Below are positions 47,437 to 57,704 of a stretch of 64,000 nt of DNA, piece by piece. The stretch lies in NCBI GenBank assembly GCA_015680685.1, contig MNCI01010139.1, positions 71,624 through 135,623 of the forward strand. Direction: 5' to 3'. The DNA comes from Gnetum montanum. Its lineage: Eukaryota; Streptophyta; Gnetopsida; Gnetales; Gnetaceae. Numbering within the stretch: position 1 is the stretch's first letter; each line of letters starts with the position of its first letter. The notes under the pieces were generated by a model. That model was given only the letters and a program-made list of their open reading frames with translations, did not search any database and was not told where the DNA came from. The position numbers were made by a program, and so were the translations under genes.

Positions 47437-48366
47437 TGATGAGCATCAAAGTGTCATGTCAATAGGCCACCATTGATGCATCCTTGACGATGTGCGCCAT
47501 CAATGGGGCTGTGTTTATGTAGTATTGTGTCATCGATGTACCATTTGCTATGTCTACAAGGCCCCGTCAATGCAACCCAACAACAAAAACTATAAATACA
47601 TGCTCACAAATATATTTATGAAGAGTTAAGTCATAGTAGTAGTTAAACTCTTGTAGTTTTTACATTCAAAAGTTAGAATATTTTTCTGAGTGCCTATAGT
47701 AGGAGTCATTGAGTGTACGAATCTTTATTCGAGCACTGTTGTACCTGAGCACGATAGTGTGTGCGGTAATAAAGATAAACTTCTTGATAAACCTTGTAGC
47801 ATTTTGGATAGTTTAAATGTTTTATTAATGCATTTAATGTTTTCAATTATTTATTTCATTTTCCTTAGTAATTAAGCTAATTAATTAATTAAGCAAGATA
47901 AGCTAAATAGTGATTAAGTAAATACAGAGGTACGATCACTTTGAGCATGCATATGACATTGGGTAATCTCAGCAGTGCTTAATGCTTGCTAACCCAGTAA
48001 TGTTATGTGTGTTTATGATGTGTATGGCAAGTGCGAACAAATGATTATCTTAGGACTAGTTAAAAAATAATTAACCTAGTAGATTAAAGTAGACATTAAA
48101 TTACTTTATTCTTTATCCTATTTATTTTAAGCACCAATACCATAAAGTATAAAATGACAAAAATCATATGTCTCGATTACACTTAATCATACCTTTGTAG
48201 ATCATAAGTGTAATTGCAAAGAGAACGAATGACCATTAGGACAAGGTTTAGTTCCTAGACGACTAATGTACCAGAAGACATAGAGTTCATGAAATTCAAC
48301 TGGATCATGCGTGAATGCTTCGTGATTCATATGGTTGAGCGTAGGGGTTCCTTTCGTCACTCATCA
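47437..48366 (+). repeat. Element A 3' LTR
   Basis: 930-bp LTR with intact TGATGAG and CTCATCA ends. TATA box AACTATAAATACATGC lies at about 47,589-47,604. AAGG follows at 48,367. Confidence 0.9.
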
Positions 48367-48676
48367 AAGGGCATTAGTGTTTCTATTATGACATATAGAG
48401 AGTAATAAAAATAATAAATATAATAAATATATATCGATGTCATGTTATGTTGATAACTGTACTAATAAAATTTGGTGCATAATGCTAGCTATGTTGGTGA
48501 AATTTGGGGCATAGTCCTAGTGCAAAGGATCATATGGATGTGTATGTTGTATAATAAAAATAATAATGGTAGTTAATAGTTTTTATTAGTGATTTAGTTG
48601 TTCGTTTTACAGTCAATTTTATTGTGAATACTTTGGACATAGCATCCTAGTTATTTTATAGTTTTGACATGAATAT

Positions 48677-50058
48677 TGTAACGACGGAAAACGTCGGCAG
48701 CTGGAAAATACCGACTGAGGTTCCGGCGTACACAGTTTTAGCCACGGATCCGCGTGAGGGCTATGCTGAATAAATGAATACGCGGTGCCCTGAACGGTCT
48801 TGTTGATCAGACAGGGACTTACTAATCAGTAAACCGATAAAAATTTTGTGAAAACGATCTGATTCGAGGAATCGTAAAACGAGGGGAAAACGATGTAGAT
48901 GGATTGCAATGGTGATAATGCTAAACACGATAAAAGAAGGCTGACATAAGAGAAGCATGTAGCTTCAAGATCTGCAGTTTGACTTAAAAATGTATATTTT
49001 GTATGAAAAATTACACTGGGGAATCCCTGATTACTGGATGTGAAGCAAGCACAAAGCAACAAGCAAAACGGTCTAAACAGAAGTCCGATCTACCTCGTGG
49101 GCTAAAGCTGAGATGCAAGGAAGGCCAAGCTCCGGCGTCTACCGATCAATTGTTTTTGACCAATAGAGTCTTCCCAGCAGAACGATTACTCCTGTCATCG
49201 ATGCTCAAAGCGAACTGTGCTCTGTTTCTGCTGTAAGGTAATACTGTCAACAATTGCCAAGGCGCTGCTCTCTGTATTTCTGCCCCGAGAGTGATAAGTG
49301 CTCTAGTGCTCAGAAAAATGCCTCTGCTTCTCTGATTTGCCAACCTCTGTATCTTTGTCAACTGAGGTATTTATAGGCTGCGATCCTCCGTGGAAAAGCT
49401 ACAACCCTGATGATGTGGGTCCCGGATATTTCGGTTTCCGTTGACATGACCATTTTAAGTCAGACTGTGACTACGCACAACATGCTCGTTTGCGTGTTTT
49501 GCGTGTGAAAAGCAGGTACATGTTGAGCGTGCTTCAATTTCTTTCAGGTTGTATTACACTCATTCGCGTTGTGTTGCGTGTATGAGCGTAATCCGGTGTA
49601 AAAATAACAGGCTTAAAATTGTCCTACGCTCATTACGTAGCCGCGCGTAACGAAGCGTAAACAATGTCTAATTTATACTCACTACGCAGCCGCGCATAAT
49701 GAAGCGTAAACAATGTCTAATTTACGCTCACTACGCAACCGCGCGTAACGAAGCGTAAATAATATCTAATTTTAGTGATGAAATATGCAATGATACGCAC
49801 CGTCGCGTGACGAGCGTAAAGACAAGTTATTCATGTGCCACAAGAAAAGGTGTCGAACTGTTGTGCTTCTCTAGACCCTGCCTTCGACTATTTTGGAGCT
49901 CATTACGCTCATTACGCTGCCGTGCGTAATAGAGCGTAAATTTGTCCTTGAACAAAGCTGATGCGCGCTCTTGCTTAAATTGCAAATCTTTGCCTGAGGC
50001 CGACTCGTAATTTTCACGGTGTTTCAAATTTAATGCCAAGTGCCTACACTCATGGACA
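48677..50058 (-). mobile_element. Probable solo LTR, CpG-rich, unrelated to the other LTRs
   Basis: A 1.38-kb block that is clearly richer in CG dinucleotides than everything around it, with sharp edges. On the minus strand it would run TGTCCATGAGTGTAGG to CCGTCGTTACA, giving TGT...ACA ends. The minus strand has a TATA box CCTATAAATACC at about 49,366-49,378, with the tandem palindromic units of 49,625-49,771 upstream of it. The flanks are ATAT on both sides, in low-complexity sequence, so the target duplication is weak. I find no second copy or coding region, hence solo LTR is inferred. Frames inside have no known motifs. Confidence 0.5.
49625..49771. repeat. Three 49-bp tandem units with inverted CGTAA/TTACG motifs
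   Basis: Three units of exactly 49 bp spacing. Each has a core of the type CGCTCACTACGCAACCGCG followed by CGTAACGAAGCGTAAA. The left TTTACGCT and right AGCGTAAA are inverted copies, so each unit can form a hairpin. Diverged further units follow at about 49,790-49,820 and 49,895-49,940. Located upstream of the putative minus-strand TATA box of the LTR. Confidence 0.8.
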
Positions 50059-50299
50059 ATATATATCATATTTTATACAAGGGGTAAATTACTATGGTCA
50101 CGCTTGACCTATATTGATGATATCTTATGCATTATATTGAACTACCTTTATTCCAAGCCTACATCAAGGGTATTTTATGTGCTTGGCTCAAGCACCTCCA
50201 AAACATAACAAAGCATAGTGCAAATAGGTGTTTTTCTAGTAATGATTTTTATGATATTTTGCTCATATTTTCTTTCTCTTTTTATGTTTTATTAATAGA

Positions 50300-50452
50300 G
50301 AGATGTTAGCCTAGTGGTTGACTCTTGATTGGAGAGCTCGAGGTCATGGGATCAATTTTGGTGGGTAATACTAAATTATAAAATTCTAATTGGACTATCT
50401 ATCTTAAGTTGTACTTATATTATGATTACTTTAGGGATCCAACACCCCCATT
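50300..50452 (+). mobile_element. SINE, tRNA-derived (copy 1)
   Basis: AGATGTTAGCCTAGTGG contains a pol III A box (TTAGCCTAGTGG). About 35 bases later GGTCATGGGATCAATTTTGG is a decayed B box. The tail runs through CTAATTGGACTAT to CCAACACCCCCA. Related copies are at 60,152-62,402. Confidence 0.6.
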
Positions 50453-50499
50453 TTTTATATTTTCTTATTTACTTCATCAAGGCCTTATATGTACTATTG

Positions 50500-53340
50500 G
50501 AATTCTCTTAATTGTTTATTTTATTTTACGTATTAGTCTACCTTAATGATTAGCCTATCATAGATGAGATGAAGGCAAACGTTAATGATGATCCTTTGTT
50601 TTATTTTACTTATTTCTTTTATACACTTGTTTCATTTATACTTTTGTTTCATTAAGATCTTGGTGCACAATGCTACTTTTGAAATCTAGATTTTATTTTC
50701 TTGTGTTTTTATACTTTTGAAAATAAAAAGAGGTATTCATTGCTTACTTCATATTTAAGATCTAATTATCATTATTAGTTACCACTATACTTTTAAAAAA
50801 AAAAACCGGATCCTGCATCATTAAAGGGGATAGCTACAATTGACCGTGAAATTAACCAGTTGAAACCATGTGCAACGACCTCTATTAGACGAACCACATC
50901 GAAACCAGGCATTGATCGTTTAATATTCATAGAGAAAAAGACTAATCCATGTCTGCCACATGGCCTCTCTTAGTTGATATTGATTGGTTGAGGTCATTGA
51001 GAATGGTCTGCCATGTAAGTCTCTTCCTCAAACACGTGCCAGTTAATGTGTGTGGAAACATTCTCTTCTTTTGCATTTATTTCAGGTTTTTATCCATCGT
51101 CTACGTTTCTGAAGGGCTCGTTTACAGGGACGCTACTTCTTACATTCATTGTGAATATGTTTCTATTGGGATAGTAAGGGCTGCATTAGCAGAGCAATTA
51201 GATTTACAGATGGCTTCTGAGATCTTTCAACTACACATGACGTTTGGAGTACGGCAGAATTTTATGCACCAGTGAGAAAATATAAAAGAAATATGAATGA
51301 CTTTCAGTCAGTTGATATCACACTTTATATTTTGTGATTGAAATAAAAATAGTCGCCATGGATTCTGCAACCTAGTCAACTACACATGTAACGCTTTGAT
51401 ATCATGGGTATCTTGCGTACAAAAGCAAAATCATAGACGTAGCAAATTTTCGATGATGTTTACCTAACCTTTTGTATATATTTGCACTGAGCTACTTTAT
51501 GTGCTTATGCATCAAAATGATGATACGGGGTGACATCAAAATAATGGTACAGGGTTACTCATGAGTAGCAACAGGGTACATAGTCGTATATCTTCAACCA
51601 ACCTAGTTTCTTCTTTCCCTGGTAAAAATATTATTTCTACATGAATGACGTTAAAGGAGCAGGTACTGCCAGAGGTTAAACATCAATGGTACATGTAACG
51701 ACCCGGCAGGCAACGTGTTCAAGGATAAAACCAAATAAGGCTGCTCGTGGCTTGAACGCTTGATGAATTGAAGATTGACCCGGACCAGAATGACGGTATC
51801 ATTTCTTCTTGCTTCATCGCGTATCAAAATAGCTGGAACAACGTTTTTCTAATACCTTTTGTCCTTAGTCAAGACTGTTTGTGAGTGTTGTGATTTCAAA
51901 ATATGAACATGTTCAATGAAAGGTTTATTTTGTGTGTATCTACATTTTAGAAGAATATAAGTTACGTTACATGAATTTTCAGTGCTACGACTGAATCATG
52001 CTTCTATTAATTTTTGGATTCTTTCTATATTTCACGTCCAAAAGTATAATATGCAAAGATTCATGAATTTTAGGATTATCATTACAAGAATTACATTCTA
52101 TGGTTGCATTTATAGAACTTCATCAAAATTGAAATAAATGTAACATTTGTCATAGACCATAAAACAAGGAATAATAATATTTAAAAAAAGTCTGAGTACA
52201 TCATATTATGGAAGAGAGAGTCCCAAGAAAGAGCACAACAGTTTTGAGAATGTCTTTTCAGAGTTTTATATTTATAGCCAATCTTGAAAAACCTCCCCTC
52301 TGAGATAGGAAAATGATAAAGCATTGCCCTGGTTCAGAAGTGCCTTGGTTTTTACTTCATACTAAAGGGTTTCTTGTAAAGAAAAGGAGAAAACTCTCTC
52401 TACAAATAAGAGAACACATCAATAAAAAATAATGAACAAATAGCAATAGAAACTAAAAGCTTCTCATTTTTGAGCCTCCAAAATAAAAAGAAATTAATAC
52501 TATAGAAATTAAGTTAACTACGTGGATTATGTAGCTATTTTAAGGCTTTCTCATAAAACCAATTCATAGAACCACTTTTTGGTTATACTAACTTTTCCTA
52601 ACTCTACAAGTTAACATGGCATACATAGATAATTAAGCCTATGGATGTAGAATCTCTTTTGCTCCACAAATCCAATAAAGTTGAGATGGTTTGTAGAATC
52701 AATTTTTGATTCTATAAATCATTCCAACTTCACAAGCTAACATGGCTAAATAATATTAGCTTTCTTCAGTATAACTTATATGATTAACTATTTGTTCAAA
52801 TGCTTACTTAGTTAAGAGCTAGAACCAATTCTTTCAACACTGCAAATCAATTTCTATTGATCCAAAACCTAGCTAATAAGCTTTAATAGGAAAAATGATC
52901 TTTTAGATTAAATTATACCCTCACAAGTTCTTTTCTTGAAGCTAATTAAGATCTACTTAATTATCCAGTACTACACTAGGGTATCTTATGATATCAAATT
53001 TAGCTTACAATCTAGCCCTTCTTATTGATTTCCTGAAGCTTGATCAATGCTCTTGTATGCTTAGCAAATAAATAACTTGTGAGCTATTAAATTTGTTAAG
53101 ATTTCCATCATTTTTAAAATCATTACATGAGTAATGCTCAAAAATGCCATGAACAAAGAAAGAAAGAGCAAACTTGACCGAGAGGGTAAAACTAAATTGG
53201 GTAAGTGGTAGAAAAACAGAGAAGGGATGAGTGATTCCATTTTTATTTATCTTGTTACCTTGTCCAGTAGTCGGGCTTGATTAACATCATTTTTTAAAAA
53301 ATCATCTCAACCAATATATATATATATATAGCTAAGCTAG
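50500..53340. other. Intergenic stretch, no recognised gene
   Basis: Mostly AT-rich. 50,820-51,300 and 51,690-51,850 are of higher complexity. The first contains a 108-codon plus-strand frame (50,949-51,275, starting MSATWPLLVDIDWLRSLRM) without a recognisable domain. A TA microsatellite ends the stretch at 53,313-53,330. Confidence 0.35.
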
Positions 53341-53344
53341 TGGA

Positions 53345-54986
53345 GTAGTTTCGCAGGCTATGAGTAGAATTTAATTATTTTTTTATTTTTTAAGTTATCA
53401 TCACTATTTGCATTCCAAATAATATATACTAGTAAACATAAATTCATTAAAATAAAATTTTATATATATCGTATATGTTAATGAAGGAATACATTGCACA
53501 ATTATTGCAACAAGCATTACAGAGCTATATAATAGGATTAAGAAAAAGGCAACATACAATGATAAGAGTGAACTTAATATGCCTAATTCTCCAATTGAGC
53601 AAAACGAAATTCCTGGGCATTCTACTTTGGAGATGTTTAGCATCTAAAATATTTCTGTATCTTGGCACATAGAAAGGAGGATGAATCTTTAAATAATCAA
53701 TGGTCTTGACTCCAGATAATGCAACAAACATTAGACTCATAAGTTCTCTTGTGTTGCGGTTTCGTGAGATATGAGTAGAATTTAATTATTTTTTTATTTT
53801 TTAAGTTATCATCACTATTTGCATTCCAAATAATATATACTAGTAAACATAAATTGGTTTAAATAAAAGTTTATATATTTCGTATATGTTGATGAAGGAA
53901 TACATTACACAATTATTGCAACAAACATTATAGGGCTGCATAATAGGATTGAGAAAAAGGCAAAATACAATAATAAGAGTGAACTTAATATGCCTAATCC
54001 TCCAATTGAGCAAAACGAACTTTCTGTGCAATTCTACTTGGAGATGTTTAGTATCTGAAATTTTTCTATATCTTTGCACATGGAAAAGAGGATGAATCTT
54101 TAAAGAATCAATGGTCTTGACTTTAGATAATGCAAAAAATGTTAGACCTACAAGTTCTCTTCTGTAGCAGTTGCGTAGGCTATAAGTAGAATTTAATTAT
54201 TTTTTTATTTTTCATGTTATCATCACTATTTGCATTCCAAATAATATATAATGGTAAACATAAATTGGTTAAAATAAAAGTTTATATATTTCATATACGT
54301 TGATGAAGGAATAAATTACACAATTATTGTAACAAACATTACATAGCTATATAATAGGATTGAGCAAAAGGAAAAATACTATAATAAGTGTGAACTCAAT
54401 ATGCCTAATTCTCCAATTGAGCAAAACAAACTTCTTGTGCAATTCTACTTTGGAGATGTTTAGCATATGAAATATTTTTATATCTTTGCACATGGAAAAG
54501 AGGATGAATCTTTAAAGAATCAATGGTCTTGACTTTAGATAATGCAACAAATGTTAGACCTACAAGTTATCTTGTATAGCAGTTTCGCAGGCTATGAGTA
54601 GAATTTAATTATTTTTTTATTTTTTATGTTATCATCACTATTTGCATTCCAAATAACATATAATGGTAAACATAAATTAATTAAAATAAAATTTTATATA
54701 TTTCATATATGTTGATGAACGAATAAATTACACAATTATTGTAACAAACATTACAGAGCTATATAATAGGATTGAGCAAAAGGCAAAATACTATAATAAG
54801 TGTGAACTCAATATGCCTAATTTTCCAACTAAGCAAAACAAACTTCTTGTGCAATTCTACTTTGGAGATGTTTAGTATTTGAAATCTTTTTTTATCTTTG
54901 CACAAGAAAAGGAGGATGAATCTTTAAATAATCAATGGTCTTAACTCCAAATAATACAACAAACGTTAGACCCATAACTTCTCTTG
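53345..54986 (-). repeat. Four tandem 411-412-bp repeats of a Helitron helicase tail
   Basis: The phrase GAGTAGAATTTAATTATTTTT begins a unit at about 53,364, 53,775, 54,186 and 54,598, giving periods of 411, 411 and 412. Each unit carries, on the minus strand, the last helicase block (GLTFVVLFGVKTIDYLKIHP in the rightmost; GLTFFALSKVKTIDSLKIHP-like in the middle ones) and 3' sequence. The array breaks inside CTTCTCTT at about 54,985, where the single-copy helicase begins. Units differ from each other by substitutions, so the array is not an assembly copy error. Confidence 0.85.
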
Positions 54987-55345
54987 AACCAATGTGAATA
55001 GTAACCTTATCTAGTGTCATTCCTTGAGATTTATGAATAGTCATGACCCATTCCAATCGTAATGGTGATTGATGGGATGCTCCTTGGACCACAAGTAAAA
55101 TTGGCACATGATGAGGATTACCATTATCAAAGGCACATCCAATATACGAGTCAAAATCAACAATAACGTATAATGGTAATGCAGGTGGCTATTTACCTTA
55201 AGGATACATAATACTGTGAATCATGCCAAGTGCACCATTTACCAATCCTACTCTAGGCCAAAGGTTAACTGTAAGCATTACCCTTGCACCTTCACATATA
55301 ACCAGAGATTGCATTACTTGTTGCAGTAGATAATTGTTGCACTAC
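54880..55345 (-). pseudogene. Helitron-type Pif1 helicase, C-terminal part
   Basis: The minus strand contains ICEGARVMLTVNLWPRVGLV followed by NGALGMIHSI at about 55,300-55,210, a stop, then an IVDFDSYIGCAF stretch, and in 54,892-55,107 PLRLEWVMTIHKSQGMTLDK followed by GLTFVVLFGVKTIDYLKIHP. These are the late motifs of Pif1-like helicases (GARVMLxxNL, WAxTIHKSQG, GLTYVALSRV). In plants, such helicases in repeats usually come from Helitrons. The Rep part and the N-terminal helicase are missing. VALSR is changed to VVLFG here. Confidence 0.75.
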
Positions 55346-55349
55346 TTGT

Positions 55350-57470
55350 TGCAACAAATGGTTGTTGCTGCTGATCTTAAAGAAAGTGTTCTTCACCTTC
55401 TCTATTGGGACTAATAGCAGTAGAATCCATGTTTCTAAAAATGCATGAATTCCAATATTGCACCTCTTAATCTTGTAACACAATGCCTAAGTTTAATATC
55501 TTTAAATACTACATCACACCATAACTGTCATCACCTTAACCATTGCCATGATCGTAATCGTCACTGTAACCATAATCGTCATCGTTTATAATAATAATAA
55601 ATATTCAGTATTACCAACCATTTATAATAATAAATATTCATTATTACCCACATTGGGCCCTATACGTGAGGGAATACAAAGAGATGAATGGGGAGCCCAA
55701 GGGTTGGAGAGCATCAATTGAATAGAAATTCGGCTCCCCTATAGTGACTCTTCGGCTCCCTTGCATGTGGTGCATGCGGGTGAAAGAATATGAAAAGATC
55801 AAACTAAATTAGCATTGTAACATATATTTGTAATGCATATGCATTCATGGAAATATACAAAATCATGTTACAAATGCATAAATAATGTTATTATTATATC
55901 ACAAGTTTTTGTATATTGACATTATTGTTACAATGGACAAGATATGAATGATGCTAATACCTCATTCATAATTATTACATTATAATTATTGTGGAATCCA
56001 ATAAATGTTATGAGATTATTATAATTAGAGAAATAATCTATAATTATAATCTGAGATATTATGGATTATATGATTCATTCAAATCATAAACATTTCATAA
56101 TAAATAAAGCCAACATATGATGAAATATTATTCATAATCCATAATTTTAGAGATATTATTNACCAACTTTATTTATGATGAAATGTTTATAATCATTATA
56201 TATAATCATTTATGTTTATGATTATAAATATATCATTATATATAACTGAGATTATGAATAACTAAGATAAATATAATCATTGGCTCCCCTACAGTGAGTA
56301 TTTGGTTAGGGAAGATTTATAAATAATTGGTTATTTATGATTATGGCAAGACATATGCATCGGTAGAGAGCTCGTCGCCATTTTCCTTGGCATTAGCTAG
56401 GATCATCATAGCATGATCTTGCTAGAGATTTTCCTAGGGTCTAGGCTGCTAGAGGTGCAGAAGTTCTCATTTTTAAAATTTACCAAGTTAAGAACCATAT
56501 CATCCATTAAATTCTATCAATCAAAGAATATATACATAAAGAAAAGGCCTCACTGCATGCAAGAAGGTAAGAAGAAATTATCAAATTTGAACTCTTTAAG
56601 TCCTCCCAATAAGCAAGAAAAATTGGTAAAATTATGGCTGAAGTCACGCTGACATATCAAATTCGCTAATAATTTTCATGTGCTATCAAAAATGCTAACA
56701 CTTTTGCATTTTATTAAAATGCATATTGCAAATGAAAAAGTAGTCACAATCGTAACAACTGAATGCATCTACTCCATGGTAATTGCTGAATTTCAAAGAA
56801 CAACCATAGAAATGATAAAACCTACACAAAATATACAATGAGATAAAGAGAAAATGAACTTACAAATGTTCCTTTACATTGAAAAAGGATGTAGCAAAAG
56901 AAGATTACTCAAGATAGTAATAGAAAATTACAATTTCAGAATTCTCTGCCACTCCAAAAATTATTGAAGAAGGAACAAAACAAAACTTTGGAATGTTGTT
57001 GCATTGGGAATGAAGATGTATAGGAAGACATGCTAAGTACTGATGAAAGAAGAGCTCAACTTGAAGTGAAACTATGAAAATTGCACCAAATCATTAAAAT
57101 TTAATGTTCAACATGTTACAATTCAATATAAAAAATTTACAAAAACACACATAAAAAGATTGGTAGAAATTTTGCTTCTAGAAAGAGATTCCAATAACCA
57201 AAGGTTCTTGTTGACACAAAAACTTCAAAAGACCGTTCCCCTCAAGCTGTAGCTTCAACTGTAGCTATTACCATCTTTTCTTAAATGCCTCTAGCTCTAC
57301 CCCTCATCCTCTCCCTACTTGAAAATTTTTATGCTTAAAACATACATTCAAACAAAGCTACTCAAAAAACATATTCTCTTAATTTATATATAAATTTTAT
57401 CCAGATAAAAAAGAAACCTAAATGAAGGGATATTTTAGCTATTATAACAAAAATTTTATTATGATTGTCG
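55350..57470. other. AT-rich stretch, no supported gene
   Basis: Possible further helicase remains up to about 55,480. At 55,588-55,660 a tttataataataaatattca unit occurs twice. 55,860-56,330 is made of ATTAT/ATAAT-type sequence that can fold on itself. A phrase GGCTCCCCTA-AGTGA occurs at 55,733 and 56,282. One N lies at about 56,161. Confidence 0.35.
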
Positions 57471-57474
57471 ATGA

Positions 57475-57700
57475 TATGTGCATGTCATGGCCCTCAGTGT
57501 TAAGCAAGGATGCAGTAAGGGTTGACTAGCCTACTGTCTTATTGTTGCCTTGGTTGAAGAAGTGCATGCCGATGAGCTTGTTATTGCAGCTGAAGCATGG
57601 GCCACCATCATAGGTGCCTTTCTAGCACTCTGGCAGAGCTTCAAAGCTAGCATCATTGAAGCTAGTTTGGTTGGGCCAAGTGGCCTACAACAGTAGTTGC
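57475..57700. other. GC-richer island, unidentified
   Basis: About 220 bases of higher GC than the surroundings. One plus-strand frame runs VEEVHADELVIAAEAWATII and on through an ALWQSFKASIIEASL stretch without a stop for some 50 codons. I do not recognise it. It could be a captured exon piece. A triple CATTTCCATTTCCATTT run follows at 57,735. Confidence 0.25.
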
Positions 57701-57704
57701 AAAT

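Larger units (their letters stand above)
35222..48366 (+). mobile_element. Element A: 13.1-kb Athila-like LTR retrotransposon with third ORF
   Basis: LTRs at both ends, primer-binding site at 36,137, polypurine tract at 47,425. Order: gag, protease, RT, RNase H, integrase, long non-coding block, third ORF. The target duplication is only four bases clear (AAGG at 35,218-35,221 and 48,367-48,370). The RT palm, the C-x2-C-x3-H-x4-C gag knuckle, tRNA-Asp primer and an ORF after integrase point to the Athila lineage of Ty3/gypsy. All coding parts carry stops, so it is dead, but it is the only member here with a full pol. Confidence 0.85.

Noticed and set aside
35217-48371. Five-base target duplication for element A
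   Set aside because: The flanks are GAAGG and AAGGG, so only AAGG (four bases) is shared directly at both ends; reported as four bases only.
49625-49771. CRISPR-like array
   Set aside because: Units follow each other directly with 49-bp period and no spacers; it is a short tandem repeat in a plant LTR-like block.
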